64,000 bases of DNA from DASRJG01 sp032124015 (GCA_032124015.1 JAQBEH010000152.1:1-64000); one strand, 5' to 3'. Numbered from the stretch's first letter, positions 16,220 to 26,788 are shown. Notes: generated by a model from the letters alone, not told the origin. Numbers and translations: made by a program.

Positions 16220-18781
16220 ATGAGCCGATTGCAGCGACGCACTCTAGTCCTTGGCGCCTTGATTCTCCCGGCGGCGCTCGGCGGGCTGGCATTGGGCCAC
16301 GGCCTCAAGCTCGACCTCCCGGACGTCGAGGCGCTCGACCGGTACACGCCGCCTCTCAACACGAGGGTGCTCGCGCGCGAGGGCACGACGATCGGGAGCT
16401 TCGGCGAGCAGCGCCGCACGCTGCTGGCGCAGAGGGACATCCCGAAGGTCTTTCTGCAAGCCTTGGTGGCCGTCGAGGACTCGAACTTTTACGAGCACGG
16501 CGGACTCGACTTCAAGGGGATCGCGCGCGCCGCATGGCACGACCTGACCACGATGTCGTTCCAGCAGGGTGCCAGCACGCTGACGCAGCAACTCTCCCGC
16601 AACCTGTTCCTCAAGCCGGACAAGACGCCCCGGCGAAAGGTCCAGGAGATGCTCCTCGCGATGGAGATCGAGCAGCGGTACTCGAAGGACGAGATCCTCC
16701 GGATGTACTGCAACCAGGTCTACATGGGCCACGGACGCTACGGCCTCGAGGCCGCGGCTCAGTTCTACTTCGGAAAACACGCGGTCGATCTCGATCTTCC
16801 GGAATCCGCCCTGCTCGCGGGCCTGGTCCAGCGGCCGGAGGGGTTGAGCCCGTTCAAGAACCCGGAGGCCTCGCTCCGCCGTCGGGGACACGTCCTGGGG
16901 CGCATGGTTGCCGAAGGCGAAATTACGCCGGAGCAGGCCGACGCGGCCAAGCAAGCGCCCCTCGTCCTTTCGCCGCGGCACGACGCCAAGGACGTCGCCC
17001 CCTACTTCGTCGAAGAGGTTCGCCGCGCGCTCCAGGCCCGATACGGCGAGGAGGGTATCTATCAAGGAGGTCTGGAGGTCCGCACCGGAATCGACGTCGA
17101 CTTGCAACGCATCGCCAACCGGGCGGTCGACCACGGCTTGAGGCAGCTCGACAAACGCCAGGGGTGGCGCGGGCGGATCGGGAAGGTCGGAGACGGCGAG
17201 GAGCCCGAAACCTGGGTATCGCCGTCCTGGCGCGAGGGCGTAGTCGAAGGCGGCACGTATGACGGCGTCGTGCTCGAAACGACCCGTGGCCGCGCCCTCC
17301 TTCGGGCCGGCGCGCTCTCTGGCTCCCTCGACGCCGACGGCGTGGCCTGGACCCGGCGGAACGATCCCGCGGGCCTCGTGAAACGCGGAGATATCGTGCG
17401 CGTGCGCGTGGTGTCCGCGAAGATCGCCGATCACTCCGTGTTCGCCCTCGAGCAAGAGCCGAAGGTCGAAGGCGCGCTCGTCGCAATCGATGCGCGAACG
17501 GGCGCCGTCCGAGCGTTGGTCGGCGGCCTGGATTTCAGGCGCAGCGAATTCGACCGTGCGATGCAGGCACGGCGCCAGGCGGGCTCCGCGTTCAAGCCCT
17601 TCGTCTACGCCGCAGCGCTCCAACAGGGCATGACCGCGTCCGACCAAGTTCTCGACGCGCCCACGGTCTTCGTCGAGCCCGGGACGCTCTCCCTCTATCA
17701 GCCCGAAAACTACGGCATGAAATACTACGGACGGCTCACACTCCGGGAGGCGCTCGAAAAATCCGCCAACATCTCGGCGGTCAAGATCCTCGACCGCGCC
17801 GGATTCCGGAACGTCATCCGGCTCGCCCGAGAGCTCGGGCTGACGACCGACCTCCAGCCGTTCCCCTCTTTGGCTCTCGGGGCCTTCGAGGTCAGCCTGC
17901 TCGAAATGACCAGCGCCTACGGCACCTTCGCCAACCAGGGCGTGCGCATCGCCCCCTATCTCGTCGAGACCGTGCGCTCTCGCGAGGGCGCGCTCCTCGA
18001 GGAAGCGAAACCGTCGGCCCGGGAGGTCCTGCAGCCGACAACCGCCGCTCTCATGAATGCGCTTTTGGAGGGCGTCATCACCGATGGAACCGGCGCCGCC
18101 GCGGCGAGCCTCGGGCGTCCCCTCGCCGGGAAGACCGGGACGACCGACGACTGCACGGACGCATGGTTCATCGGCTACACGCCGGATCTCGTCGTTGGCG
18201 TGTGGGTCGGCTTCGATACCAAAAAGAGCTTGGGCTCGCGGGAAACCGGAGCGCAGGCCGCGCTTCCGATCTGGATGGCGTTCATGGAAGAAGCGCTCCG
18301 CGACGAGCCCCCGGTCCCTTTCCCGGAGGTTCCCGGAGTCATGCGCCAGACGGTGGACCGCGCGACGGGGCTTCGCGCCGTTGCGACCGCGGGATGCGTC
18401 GAGCTGATCCAGGAGTCGTTTCTCGAAGGGACCGAACCCACCGCGGAGTGCACCGCGGCGGAGCACGCGCGATTGCGCCTCCCCTGGATTCTGGCGCGCT
18501 ACGACCTCGACGACCAAGGCGTGCTCGTCGTCCCCGCGGAGGACCTGACGGAGCTCCTGGCGACGGAACCTTTCCTGACCGTAGATCCGGTCAAAAATAC
18601 GCTCAGCATCGTGTCTCAAGACGGCGCGGTGACGCTGCGGATACGAGTCGTGCCTGGAAAGACCCCGCGCCTGCCCGTATCGCTCGAGGGAACGGTCGAT
18701 CCGACGACGCTCCTCGGGCATGACGGGCGGCCGGCCGAGGTCGTGCTTCTGGGCGAGGCGTCGCGCACCGAAGCGCCGTGA
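16220..18781 (+). CDS. Class A penicillin-binding protein (transglycosylase/transpeptidase, PBP1A type)
   Basis: Bifunctional peptidoglycan synthase of 853 residues, anchored by one N-terminal helix (residues 8-28). The GT51 transglycosylase domain has VAVEDSNFYEHGG (catalytic Glu near 86), GASTLTQQLSRN and the RKVQEMLLAMEIEQRYSKDE segment. The transpeptidase has RQAGSAFKPF (nucleophile Ser456, Lys459), KSANIS (SxN) and AGKTGTTDD (KTG). The C-terminal region after about 700 is not conserved. A GGAG sits five bases before the ATG. It is flanked by minus-strand genes on both sides and forms its own plus-strand transcription unit, ending 3 bp from the convergent lipoyl-transferase gene. Confidence 0.93.
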   Translation: MSRLQRRTLVLGALILPAALGGLALGHGLKLDLPDVEALDRYTPPLNTRVLAREGTTIGSFGEQRRTLLAQRDIPKVFLQALVAVEDSNFYEHGGLDFKGIARAAWHDLTTMSFQQGASTLTQQLSRNLFLKPDKTPRRKVQEMLLAMEIEQRYSKDEILRMYCNQVYMGHGRYGLEAAAQFYFGKHAVDLDLPESALLAGLVQRPEGLSPFKNPEASLRRRGHVLGRMVAEGEITPEQADAAKQAPLVLSPRHDAKDVAPYFVEEVRRALQARYGEEGIYQGGLEVRTGIDVDLQRIANRAVDHGLRQLDKRQGWRGRIGKVGDGEEPETWVSPSWREGVVEGGTYDGVVLETTRGRALLRAGALSGSLDADGVAWTRRNDPAGLVKRGDIVRVRVVSAKIADHSVFALEQEPKVEGALVAIDARTGAVRALVGGLDFRRSEFDRAMQARRQAGSAFKPFVYAAALQQGMTASDQVLDAPTVFVEPGTLSLYQPENYGMKYYGRLTLREALEKSANISAVKILDRAGFRNVIRLARELGLTTDLQPFPSLALGAFEVSLLEMTSAYGTFANQGVRIAPYLVETVRSREGALLEEAKPSAREVLQPTTAALMNALLEGVITDGTGAAAASLGRPLAGKTGTTDDCTDAWFIGYTPDLVVGVWVGFDTKKSLGSRETGAQAALPIWMAFMEEALRDEPPVPFPEVPGVMRQTVDRATGLRAVATAGCVELIQESFLEGTEPTAECTAAEHARLRLPWILARYDLDDQGVLVVPAEDLTELLATEPFLTVDPVKNTLSIVSQDGAVTLRIRVVPGKTPRLPVSLEGTVDPTTLLGHDGRPAEVVLLGEASRTEAP

Positions 18782-18784
18782 CGC

Positions 18785-19651
18785 TCACCGGGGAACGGCG
18801 GGCCCCCACCGGGCCTCCCGAGTCCCGATCGCGCCGCCGCGGGTCCACGCGATGGAGTCGTACTTCCAGCAACGCAGTTCGGCCGCGCGCAGGGCTTCGC
18901 TTTCCGTAAGCGACCCTTGCACCAGTCGGGCGCAAAACGTCTCCTCGAACCCATCAACGCAGGCCGCGTCCACCGAGGAGGGATCGACCGCGGCCCCGCG
19001 CGTTGTTTCGAGGTCGGTGAATCGTGACGCATCGACCGGCGATCCGAAAACCGCCGCGAGCCGCGACGGATCGAGACGCCACGGGATCGAACCGTGTTGG
19101 AGAAGCGCCCCTCGCCGTCGTGCCTGGGCGGACCCGACCAGCTTGCGTCCGTTCGCGACGAGCTCCCACGCGCCGAGACGCTCAAAACACGCCGCCGGCG
19201 TATCCCTCGACGAGCCGTGCGTGGGTTCGACCGGAATCGCCGCGACCCCGAGCCGGATCAGCCCGCGCCTCAGGGCTTCGGCGATCGTCCGGTAGGACGC
19301 GACCACCCCGCCGGAAAACGGCGGGGTGCCGAGTGCCCCGATGACCGCGTACGTCCTTTCGAACTCGTGGAGAACCGCGCCTCCTCCCGTCGGCCGGCGC
19401 ACGAGACCAATCCCCTCGAGCGATACGACGCGCGCGTCGTGCGAGCCTTCGGCGTTTTGCGATCGACCGAGAGAAAGCGTCGCGGGCCGCCATCCGTAGA
19501 GGCGCAGCGTGGGCGCGGGTTTCGGGTCGGCACGCTGGTAGGCCTCGAGGATCGCCTCGTCGACCGCCATGTTCCACGCGCCGTCACCTGCGCCGTCAAT
19601 GACGACGCGCCACGCCGCGCCGAGATTTCCGGGCTGGCGCCCTCGACTCAC
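18785..19651 (-). CDS. Lipoate/octanoate-protein transferase family (LipM/LplA-like)
   Basis: Protein of 288 residues of the biotin/lipoate A/B ligase family, acting on lipoyl domains of 2-oxoacid dehydrogenases or GcvH. Visible motifs: MAVDEAIL, LSLGRSQN, RRPTGGGAVLH (85-95), AACFERLG with Cys155 and GRKLVGSAQARRRGALLQHGS with Lys170. The Cys in the ACF segment is typical of LipM octanoyltransferases, so octanoyl-ACP:protein transfer is the best guess; a lipoate-scavenging LplA is the alternative. The GTG start at 19651 overlaps the TGA of the upstream regulator (GTGA). Converges with the PBP gene. Confidence 0.8.
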   Translation of the reverse strand: MSRGRQPGNLGAAWRVVIDGAGDGAWNMAVDEAILEAYQRADPKPAPTLRLYGWRPATLSLGRSQNAEGSHDARVVSLEGIGLVRRPTGGGAVLHEFERTYAVIGALGTPPFSGGVVASYRTIAEALRRGLIRLGVAAIPVEPTHGSSRDTPAACFERLGAWELVANGRKLVGSAQARRRGALLQHGSIPWRLDPSRLAAVFGSPVDASRFTDLETTRGAAVDPSSVDAACVDGFEETFCARLVQGSLTESEALRAAELRCWKYDSIAWTRGGAIGTREARWGPAVPR

Positions 19652-20790
19652 GTGGCGTAAGGACCCGCATCATCAGGACTGCGAAAATCGGCCGAGTGGA
19701 TCTCATGCTTGCGGAGGAGACGTTGGAGCGCCGAACGCAGCATTCCCGACTGCTCGGCCGCGCCGGTGACGTTTCCGCCGTGGCGCTTCAGGAGGTTTTC
19801 GAGGTACGAGCGTTCGAACGCGTCGACCACCAGGCGCTTGGCCTCGCGGAAGCGCCGGTCGGCGCGCAGGGCTGAGTTCGCTCCCATCGCGCCGTCCAGG
19901 ACGTGCTCGGGGAGGTGGGTCAAGCGCACCGTTCCGTCGGACGCGAGCATCACCGCGGATTCGACGGCGCTGCGCAGTTGCCTCAGGTTTCCCGGCCAGA
20001 GGGATCGCTCGAGCGCCGCCATCGCTTGGGGGGCGACCACGATCGGCGGAAGGCGGTTCAGATCGCACACCTCCTCGATGAAGGCCCGCACGAAAACGGA
20101 GATGTCCGCGCGGCGTTCCCTCAGCGGAGGCACCGCGACGATCGCTTCGGAAAACGCGGCAACCAACCCGCGGAACAGCCGGCCTTCGTCGGCCGCGCGG
20201 TGGGGATCGCCATCGATCGAGGCGGTGACGCGCGGCCCGGTCTTCCCCGAGGCCAAGGCCGCGGCCAGAGCCTCCTGCGCGGGCCACGCCAAATGTTCGA
20301 TCGACGCCAGAAAGACGGTCCCCCGCCCGACGCCCAGGGCGGCCTCCAAAGCGAGGCGGTCGCCTGACGGGACAACGGCGAACGCGTCCGCCTCGTTCGA
20401 AAGCGCGTGCAGGCTATGCGCCGCATGACGGCGTCCACTCCCCGGCTCGCCGACGAAGGCCACGGGGGCTCTGGAGGCGGCGAGCTCGGACACGCGCTGA
20501 CGCAACGTTTCCGCAGCCTGCGAGCGTCCTTGGATGTGCGGGAGCGTCGCGCCACCGCCGTCGTCCGCCCTGAGGCGGCAGAGCTCGAAAAGAACGGTCC
20601 GCGATACCGGGGCCGGCGCGTCGCCGACGATCGCGACCACCACCGCGAGCGGATGAACGCGAAGCAGATCGAGCGCCTCGCGAGGTGTGGCCACCGCGAC
20701 GGCATCGATGCCGGCACGGGCGAGCACGTCTCGCGCGCGGTCGCGAACCAACGGATCGTCGTCGAGCACCAGGGCAAGCGGGGACTGCAT
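19648..20790 (-). CDS. Degenerate NtrC-like response regulator (probably non-catalytic)
   Basis: Protein of 380 residues with the architecture receiver - AAA+ - Fis-type helix-turn-helix, as in sigma-54 activators, but key residues are missing. The receiver keeps the acidic pocket (VLDDDP) but has no Asp at the expected phosphorylation site (VVVAIVGD). Walker A reads GEPGSGRR (114-121), with Arg for the invariant Lys. Walker B reads VFLASIEHL where LDEIGEL is expected. The GAFTGA sigma-54 contact loop is absent. The later AAA+ part (PPLRERRADISVFVRAF; LWPGNLRQLR) and the HTH (HGGNVTGAAEQSGMLRSALQRLLRK) remain good. A clear GGAGG precedes the ATG at 20790. Likely a DNA-binding regulator without ATPase or phosphorelay function; target unknown. 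Confidence 0.75.
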   Translation of the reverse strand: MQSPLALVLDDDPLVRDRARDVLARAGIDAVAVATPREALDLLRVHPLAVVVAIVGDAPAPVSRTVLFELCRLRADDGGGATLPHIQGRSQAAETLRQRVSELAASRAPVAFVGEPGSGRRHAAHSLHALSNEADAFAVVPSGDRLALEAALGVGRGTVFLASIEHLAWPAQEALAAALASGKTGPRVTASIDGDPHRAADEGRLFRGLVAAFSEAIVAVPPLRERRADISVFVRAFIEEVCDLNRLPPIVVAPQAMAALERSLWPGNLRQLRSAVESAVMLASDGTVRLTHLPEHVLDGAMGANSALRADRRFREAKRLVVDAFERSYLENLLKRHGGNVTGAAEQSGMLRSALQRLLRKHEIHSADFRSPDDAGPYAT

Positions 20791-20820
20791 GGATCCCTCC
20801 TCCGGCCGTCGACCGAGACG

Positions 20821-23259
20821 TTAGAGCCCCAGCTTCGATTGCAACGCGGCCACACGTCGAGTGGCGTCTCGGTAGCCCGGCTCTTCCCGGACAACCTGCG
20901 CGAAAAGGTCGTACGCCCCTCGCGCGTCTCCCGTCTGCTCGAGCCTGTCGGCGAGGTCGTAGCGGAGCCCGGACAAACGAACCTCGTCACCGCCCGGCGC
21001 GTCCAGGGCCGCGCGATACCACCGGATGGCCTCTTCAGCCTCGCCGCGGTCCCAATAGCACAGGCCGAGCATGCTGCACGCTTCGCGGTAGAGCTCCGGC
21101 GCGCCCGACGCGATGCGGAACTCGTCGAGAGCCGCGTCCATGAGCCCCATCTCTTTGTAGGCGATGCCGAGATCGTAGTGGGTCTGGAAGTCCCCCACCT
21201 CGACCGATGCGTTCACGTGTTCTTTGAAGGTCTCGAAGACCTGTTCCAGCGATTGCTCGCTCTCCGGCTCGGCGGGCACATCCGCCGGATCCGGTACCCG
21301 ATCGGTGCCGTACTCCGCCTCGAGGGCGGCCGTAATCGAGGAAAGGTCCGCCTCGTCGAGCCGGTCACCACCGTCGCCTGGGTCGGCCGCCTCGCCGGAA
21401 TCGTCGAAGTCGCCGGAGGCCGCCGGAGAACCGCCGCGAGCGCGCGCCTCGAGCGCATCGAGCAGGGCGCCGTCCACGCCGGCTGCGCGTGCCTCCACGA
21501 TGCGATTCCTCGCGTCATGCTGCATGCCCTGGCCGAGGTAGAACTCGATTTCCTCGATCGTGTCGCTCACCGCGGCGCTGACTTCCTGGGCGGGCTTTTC
21601 GACGTCGTCGAAGACGATCTCCATCTCGCCGTTTTCATCGCCGGAAACGGCAAGCGGAGCGGGTGGTGCCGGCGGCCGCTCCGCGGCGGGGAGCAGCGCG
21701 AACCCTTCGAGGACCGCGCGGATGGAACTGTCAAGAGTGCCCAGCGTCGCGGCTTCGCGCACCGCGCCACGTGCTCCTTCGATATCTCCCGAGGCGCGCT
21801 TGGCCAGCGCCAGCGCAACGAGACCGTCGCGCAATGCCCCGCGGTCGGCTTGCGTTCGAAGGAAGCCGACCAATTTTTCTTGCGCGGTCACGTGCCCGGG
21901 AAAGCGCGACGTGATCTGTCGGAGTTGCTGAAGCGCCTCGCGGTGGAGGCCGTACTTCTCGAAAACCTCGGCCTCGGTCAGATTCCCGCTGACGAACTCG
22001 GCATCCGCCGCGTTCAATGGAACCGCGGGAACTTCGTAGGCGGAGGCGGCCCGAGGCTCGGGCGCCGGCTCACGAGCCGGCGCCGGCGACGCGTGGTCAT
22101 CGGCCGCGGAACGGCCGAGAAAAAGAAGAGGCGATGAGGGATCGAGCAGCTTCAACGTCTCGAGTTGGGGCGCCACCTTGGCGGCCAAGCCCTTCGCCTG
22201 ATAGGCGCGGACGAGACGCTCGACCGCGCGAGCGGCCGTTCCCCGGTTCCCTTCGGCCTTCCGCATCTCGACGAGTTGCTCGAGCGCGCGCATGTGACCG
22301 CCGTCCTCGCTGCGCGCGATACGCTCGAGGAGGCTCGCGGAGCGCTCGAACTCATGTGCGCGCGCCCACCGATCGAGGAGCGGCAAAACGCGGGACCAGA
22401 GGGGATCGACATCGCCTCTGGCCAACGCCGTGCGGAAGGCCGTCTCGATCGCATCGGCGGATATGGCGTCGGATCTCGCGTCGAGGAGCAGACGCGCCGA
22501 GCGCTCTATGTCGCCGAGTTCCTCGAAGAGCAAGAACACGTCGCCCGCGACGGCATCCGCGTGCTCTCCACGTTCCCAAGCCTCGTCGCCCAAGCGCTTC
22601 GTTTCGTCGAGCCGCCCGGCGGCCGCATGGCAACGAGCCAGACCGACGAGCACCACCGCACGATGGGGGAGCAATTCCGAGGCGCGCGAGTACGCGCGCT
22701 CGGCTTCTTCCGCCCGGCCGCCCGCGAGCAACCGTCCTCCGAGCGCGACGAGGTCGAGCCCGGCGTGCTCCGCGTCCCCTTCGGCGGCACGCGACTCCGC
22801 GAGGCGCACGGCGTGGACGATGTTGTCGGGCTCGGCGACCGCGAGTTTCTCGTACACTTCGCGGGCCTTGCCGAACTCCCGCCGGCGCAGGTACTCCTCT
22901 GCGGCCTGGAGGAGCCAGGTCCGCGCCTCACCCGGGAGCTTTTGTTTGAGATTCAGCTCACCGAGTCGAACGACCGCGGACAGGTAGGTGGGATCGACCT
23001 TGACGATCTTCTTGAGAATGGCGATCGCCTTCGGGTAAAACCCGGAGGAGGAGAACTGCTCGGCGATCATCTCGTAGTAGACGATCGCATCGGCCCCGCG
23101 ATTGCTGCGAGCCAAGAAATCGCCCACCCGATTGAGCATCAGCAGGTCTCTCGGAGCGTCCTCCGCCAGGCGCTTGCACTCGTCCAGCGCCAGGGCGGTC
23201 TTCCCCTGCTTCAGCAGTCGCTCTACATTCGAGAACGTCTTCTCACGATCGAGGGCCAT
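20821..23259 (-). CDS. Large TPR-repeat protein
   Basis: Soluble 812-residue protein with no signal peptide, built mainly of tetratricopeptide-like helical pairs. They occur at the N-terminus (ALDECKRLAEDAPRDLLMLN onward), in the middle, and at the C-terminus (TPRs such as THYDLGIAYKEMGLMDAALDEF and ACSMLGLCYWDRGEAEEAIRW). Acidic linkers near residues 395-425 and 550-690 are low in predicted structure. It resembles TPR proteins of Myxococcota/Deltaproteobacteria-like genomes associated with gliding or secretion scaffolds, but no specific function can be assigned. AGGAGG precedes the ATG at 23259, 6 bp after rplS, so it is probably the tail of the ribosomal-protein operon. Confidence 0.7.
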   Translation of the reverse strand: MALDREKTFSNVERLLKQGKTALALDECKRLAEDAPRDLLMLNRVGDFLARSNRGADAIVYYEMIAEQFSSSGFYPKAIAILKKIVKVDPTYLSAVVRLGELNLKQKLPGEARTWLLQAAEEYLRRREFGKAREVYEKLAVAEPDNIVHAVRLAESRAAEGDAEHAGLDLVALGGRLLAGGRAEEAERAYSRASELLPHRAVVLVGLARCHAAAGRLDETKRLGDEAWERGEHADAVAGDVFLLFEELGDIERSARLLLDARSDAISADAIETAFRTALARGDVDPLWSRVLPLLDRWARAHEFERSASLLERIARSEDGGHMRALEQLVEMRKAEGNRGTAARAVERLVRAYQAKGLAAKVAPQLETLKLLDPSSPLLFLGRSAADDHASPAPAREPAPEPRAASAYEVPAVPLNAADAEFVSGNLTEAEVFEKYGLHREALQQLRQITSRFPGHVTAQEKLVGFLRTQADRGALRDGLVALALAKRASGDIEGARGAVREAATLGTLDSSIRAVLEGFALLPAAERPPAPPAPLAVSGDENGEMEIVFDDVEKPAQEVSAAVSDTIEEIEFYLGQGMQHDARNRIVEARAAGVDGALLDALEARARGGSPAASGDFDDSGEAADPGDGGDRLDEADLSSITAALEAEYGTDRVPDPADVPAEPESEQSLEQVFETFKEHVNASVEVGDFQTHYDLGIAYKEMGLMDAALDEFRIASGAPELYREACSMLGLCYWDRGEAEEAIRWYRAALDAPGGDEVRLSGLRYDLADRLEQTGDARGAYDLFAQVVREEPGYRDATRRVAALQSKLGL

Positions 23260-23265
23260 GGCCTC

Positions 23266-23616
23266 CTACCGCTCGCGACGTTCCTGAATTCTCGCCTTCT
23301 TGCCGGCCAGATCGCGCAGGTAGTAAAGCTTCGCGCGGCGCACCTTGCCGAGGCGGGACACCTCGATCTTTTCGACGATGGGCGAGTGGATCGGGAAGAT
23401 ACGCTCCACGCCGACTCCGCCCGACGTCTTGCGGACGGTGAAGGTGGCGCGAAGCCCCGAACCACTGCGACGGCTGATGACGTCGCCCTCGAAGACCTGG
23501 ATTCGGGACTTGTCGCCCTCGATCACCCGGACGTGAACCCTGACCCGGTCGCCGGAGCGAAACTCCGGAACGTCCGTCTTCAGGCCCGCCGCCTCGATCA
23601 TGCGAATCACGCTCAT
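23266..23616 (-). CDS. rplS: 50S ribosomal protein L19
   Basis: L19 of 116 residues, located at the 30S/50S interface. Characteristic sequences: FRSGDRVRVHVRVIEGDKSR, FEGDVISRRSGSG, GVGVERIFPIHSPIVEKIEV and RRAKLYYLRDLAGKKARI. The ATG at 23616 overlaps the TGA of trmD (ATGA) and has GAGG upstream. It closes the classic rpsP-khpA-rimM-trmD-rplS order. Confidence 0.97.
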   Translation of the reverse strand: MSVIRMIEAAGLKTDVPEFRSGDRVRVHVRVIEGDKSRIQVFEGDVISRRSGSGLRATFTVRKTSGGVGVERIFPIHSPIVEKIEVSRLGKVRRAKLYYLRDLAGKKARIQERRER

Positions 23617-24341
23617 GACGTACCTCGTGGGCGTCGCGCAGACGCCGTCACTGTGCTCGACACCTCGATCAAATCCGGTCGCTTGTCCCGGGTCGCCGCG
23701 CGGGCGCTCTCGTGGCGCCAACGTTCGATCGCCCCATGATCCCCGGACAGGAGGACCGCCGGCACCGGCAGGCCGCGGTACTCCGCGGGCCTCGTGTAGC
23801 TGGGAAAGTCCAAAAGACCCGACGCAAAACTCTCAGCCTGGGCGGACGCGGCGTTCCCGAGGACGCCGGGCACGAGGCGAGCCACGGCGTCGATGACCAG
23901 CATCGCCGGAAGTTCTCCCCCGGTGAGCACGACGTCGCCGGCCGAGAGCTCTTCGTCGGCGAGCCCGGCGCGCACGCGCTCGTCGACCCCCTCGTAGCGC
24001 CCGCACAGGAGGACGACCCGGTCGAACGCGGCGAGGCGCTCTGCTACGGCGTGATCGAAGGGCTTGCCCTGGGGCGAAAGCAGGACGATGCGTTCGTTCG
24101 GCGACGGGTAGCGCGCGCGCACGAAGGAGACGGCCTCGAACAGCGGCTCGGGCTTGAGAACCATCCCCGGCCCGCCGCCAAACGGCGCGTCGTCCACCTG
24201 GCGCTGCGGCCCAACACCGAAGCGGCGAAGATCGTGCACACGTACGCCGACCCTTCCCGCGCGGCGCGCGCGAGCGAGCATCCCGTCGTCCAGGGGGCCC
24301 TGGAACATGGACGGGAAGAGGGTCACCACGTCGAAATTCAC
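23613..24341 (-). CDS. trmD: tRNA (guanine-N1)-methyltransferase TrmD
   Basis: SAM-dependent SPOUT methyltransferase that makes m1G37 in tRNAs reading CNN codons, preventing frameshifting. 242 residues. Family motifs: FDVVTLFPSMFQGPLD, DDAPFGGGPGMVLKPEP, LLSPQGKPF, LLCGRYEGVDERV, and the trefoil-knot segment VLTGGELPAMLVIDAVARLVPGV. GTG start at 24341 overlaps the rimM stop (GTGA). Confidence 0.97.
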   Translation of the reverse strand: MNFDVVTLFPSMFQGPLDDGMLARARRAGRVGVRVHDLRRFGVGPQRQVDDAPFGGGPGMVLKPEPLFEAVSFVRARYPSPNERIVLLSPQGKPFDHAVAERLAAFDRVVLLCGRYEGVDERVRAGLADEELSAGDVVLTGGELPAMLVIDAVARLVPGVLGNAASAQAESFASGLLDFPSYTRPAEYRGLPVPAVLLSGDHGAIERWRHESARAATRDKRPDLIEVSSTVTASARRPRGTS

Positions 24342-24898
24342 GCTGTCTCCCGCCCGCCGGCGTCGTTCAGTCCGCGGAGGCCCTCCGGGAGGGCCAGGCG
24401 AATCGTCCCGGAGGCTTCGTCAATTGCGGTCACGAACTCTCTCACCATGGGGATGAGGGTCTCAACCCCTTGGTCATCCTTCACGAGCAGGAGGTCTCTC
24501 CCTCCCGCCTCGATCACATCCGCGACCCGCCCGATGTCGCCCAACGCCGCATCCGTCACGCGCGCCCCCACGAGGCGCTCGACCCAATAAACGTCCTGGG
24601 GCAGCCGCGGCACATCCTCGGCCGGCGCCAGAACGTCGCTCCCGCGGAGTGCCGCCGCGTCGTTCGCGTCGTCCACTCCCGACAGCTTCAACACGAGTCG
24701 GTCCCGGTAGGCACGGACCGACTCGACCGCTCGAGAACCGTCCGCGATCCCGCGATCCGATCCGTGAATGACGACGCGGCTCAGATGAACCCAACGCGCC
24801 GCCTCTCCCGAGACCACTTTCACGGTGACCTCACCGTGATTGCCGCGAAACCCGCTCACCCGCCCGAGTACGAGTGCCTTGCCTTCCGGGCTACTCAA
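24338..24898 (-). CDS. rimM: 16S rRNA processing protein RimM
   Basis: Assembly factor for the 30S head that binds S19. About 186 residues: N-terminal RimM domain (ALVLGRVSGFRGNHGEVTVK) and C-terminal PRC-barrel (DVYWVERLVGARVTD...LLVKDDQGVETLIPMV). No ATG or GTG fits the family start. TTG at 24898 gives the expected N-terminus and overlaps the khpA stop by 8 nt. Position between khpA and trmD supports the call. Confidence 0.92.
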   Translation of the reverse strand: MSSPEGKALVLGRVSGFRGNHGEVTVKVVSGEAARWVHLSRVVIHGSDRGIADGSRAVESVRAYRDRLVLKLSGVDDANDAAALRGSDVLAPAEDVPRLPQDVYWVERLVGARVTDAALGDIGRVADVIEAGGRDLLLVKDDQGVETLIPMVREFVTAIDEASGTIRLALPEGLRGLNDAGGRETA

Positions 24899-25121
24899 CG
24901 ATTTCCAACGCGACGCGCTTCCGGGACTTTTGTCCGGCGGCAGCTACGATCGTTCTCAACGAGCGGGCCGTTCGCCCTTGTCGTCCGATGACCTTGCCCA
25001 GATCCCCGGGGGCCACCTTCAACTCGAGGACCGACCCCTTCTCTCCGCGGATCTCCCTCACCTCGACCGCACCAGGGTCGTTCACCAGCGCCTTCGCGAT
25101 GAAATCCACGAGATCCTTCAT
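24891..25121 (-). CDS. khpA: KH-domain RNA-binding protein KhpA
   Basis: Small 76-residue protein consisting of one KH domain with the GxxG-type loop GKVIGRQGRTARSLR. It starts MKDLVDFIAKALVNDP, the standard KhpA N-terminus, so ATG 25121 is preferred over upstream readings that overlap rpsP. In other bacteria it pairs with KhpB and binds many RNAs. Encoded 11 bp after rpsP. Confidence 0.93.
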   Translation of the reverse strand: MKDLVDFIAKALVNDPGAVEVREIRGEKGSVLELKVAPGDLGKVIGRQGRTARSLRTIVAAAGQKSRKRVALEIVE

Positions 25122-25132
25122 TGCGGCTTCGC

Positions 25133-25384
25133 TCAAGCTCCGGCTTGAGCGCTCTTCGCCCGGCTGAGCAGGCTCCGAACCGTCTCCGAAGGGTGCGCCC
25201 CCTTCTTGATCCATGCGTCCGCTTTGGCGACGTCGAGCTGGACCGTCGCGGGATTGGTTGCGGGGTTGTAGGTGCCCAGACTCTCCACGACTCCGCTTTG
25301 GGGTGTCCTGCGGCTATCGGAGACCACGACCCGGTAGAAAGGATCCTGGCGGGAACCCATCCGTTTGAGGCGAATCTTCAGCAC
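25133..25384 (-). CDS. rpsP: 30S ribosomal protein S16
   Basis: S16, 83 residues, needed for 30S assembly. Recognisable by the N-terminus LKIRLKRMGSRQDPFYRVVV, the segment VESLGTYNP, and WIKKGAHPSETVRSLL. A GTG start is used at 25384 behind a strong AAAGGAG. It lies 48 bp downstream of ffh and leads the rpsP-khpA-rimM-trmD-rplS cluster. Confidence 0.97.
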   Translation of the reverse strand: MLKIRLKRMGSRQDPFYRVVVSDSRRTPQSGVVESLGTYNPATNPATVQLDVAKADAWIKKGAHPSETVRSLLSRAKSAQAGA

Positions 25385-25432
25385 GAGCCTTCTCCTTTAC
25401 GACTCCACGGCCAGTAAAACCGACAATATAGC

Positions 25433-26764
<1,332 letters not shown>

Positions 26765-26788
26765 GAGAAGTTCCCGGTGAGAAGGAGC

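Noticed and set aside
16244..18721. An 825-codon open frame on the minus strand antisense to the PBP gene
   Set aside because: High-GC codon usage leaves long open antisense frames; the translation has no family motif, while the plus strand encodes a full class A PBP.
22165..23739. A 524-codon plus-strand open frame
   Set aside because: It lies antisense to the large TPR gene and rplS, both with clear motifs and ribosome-binding sites; the product is low-complexity and charged.
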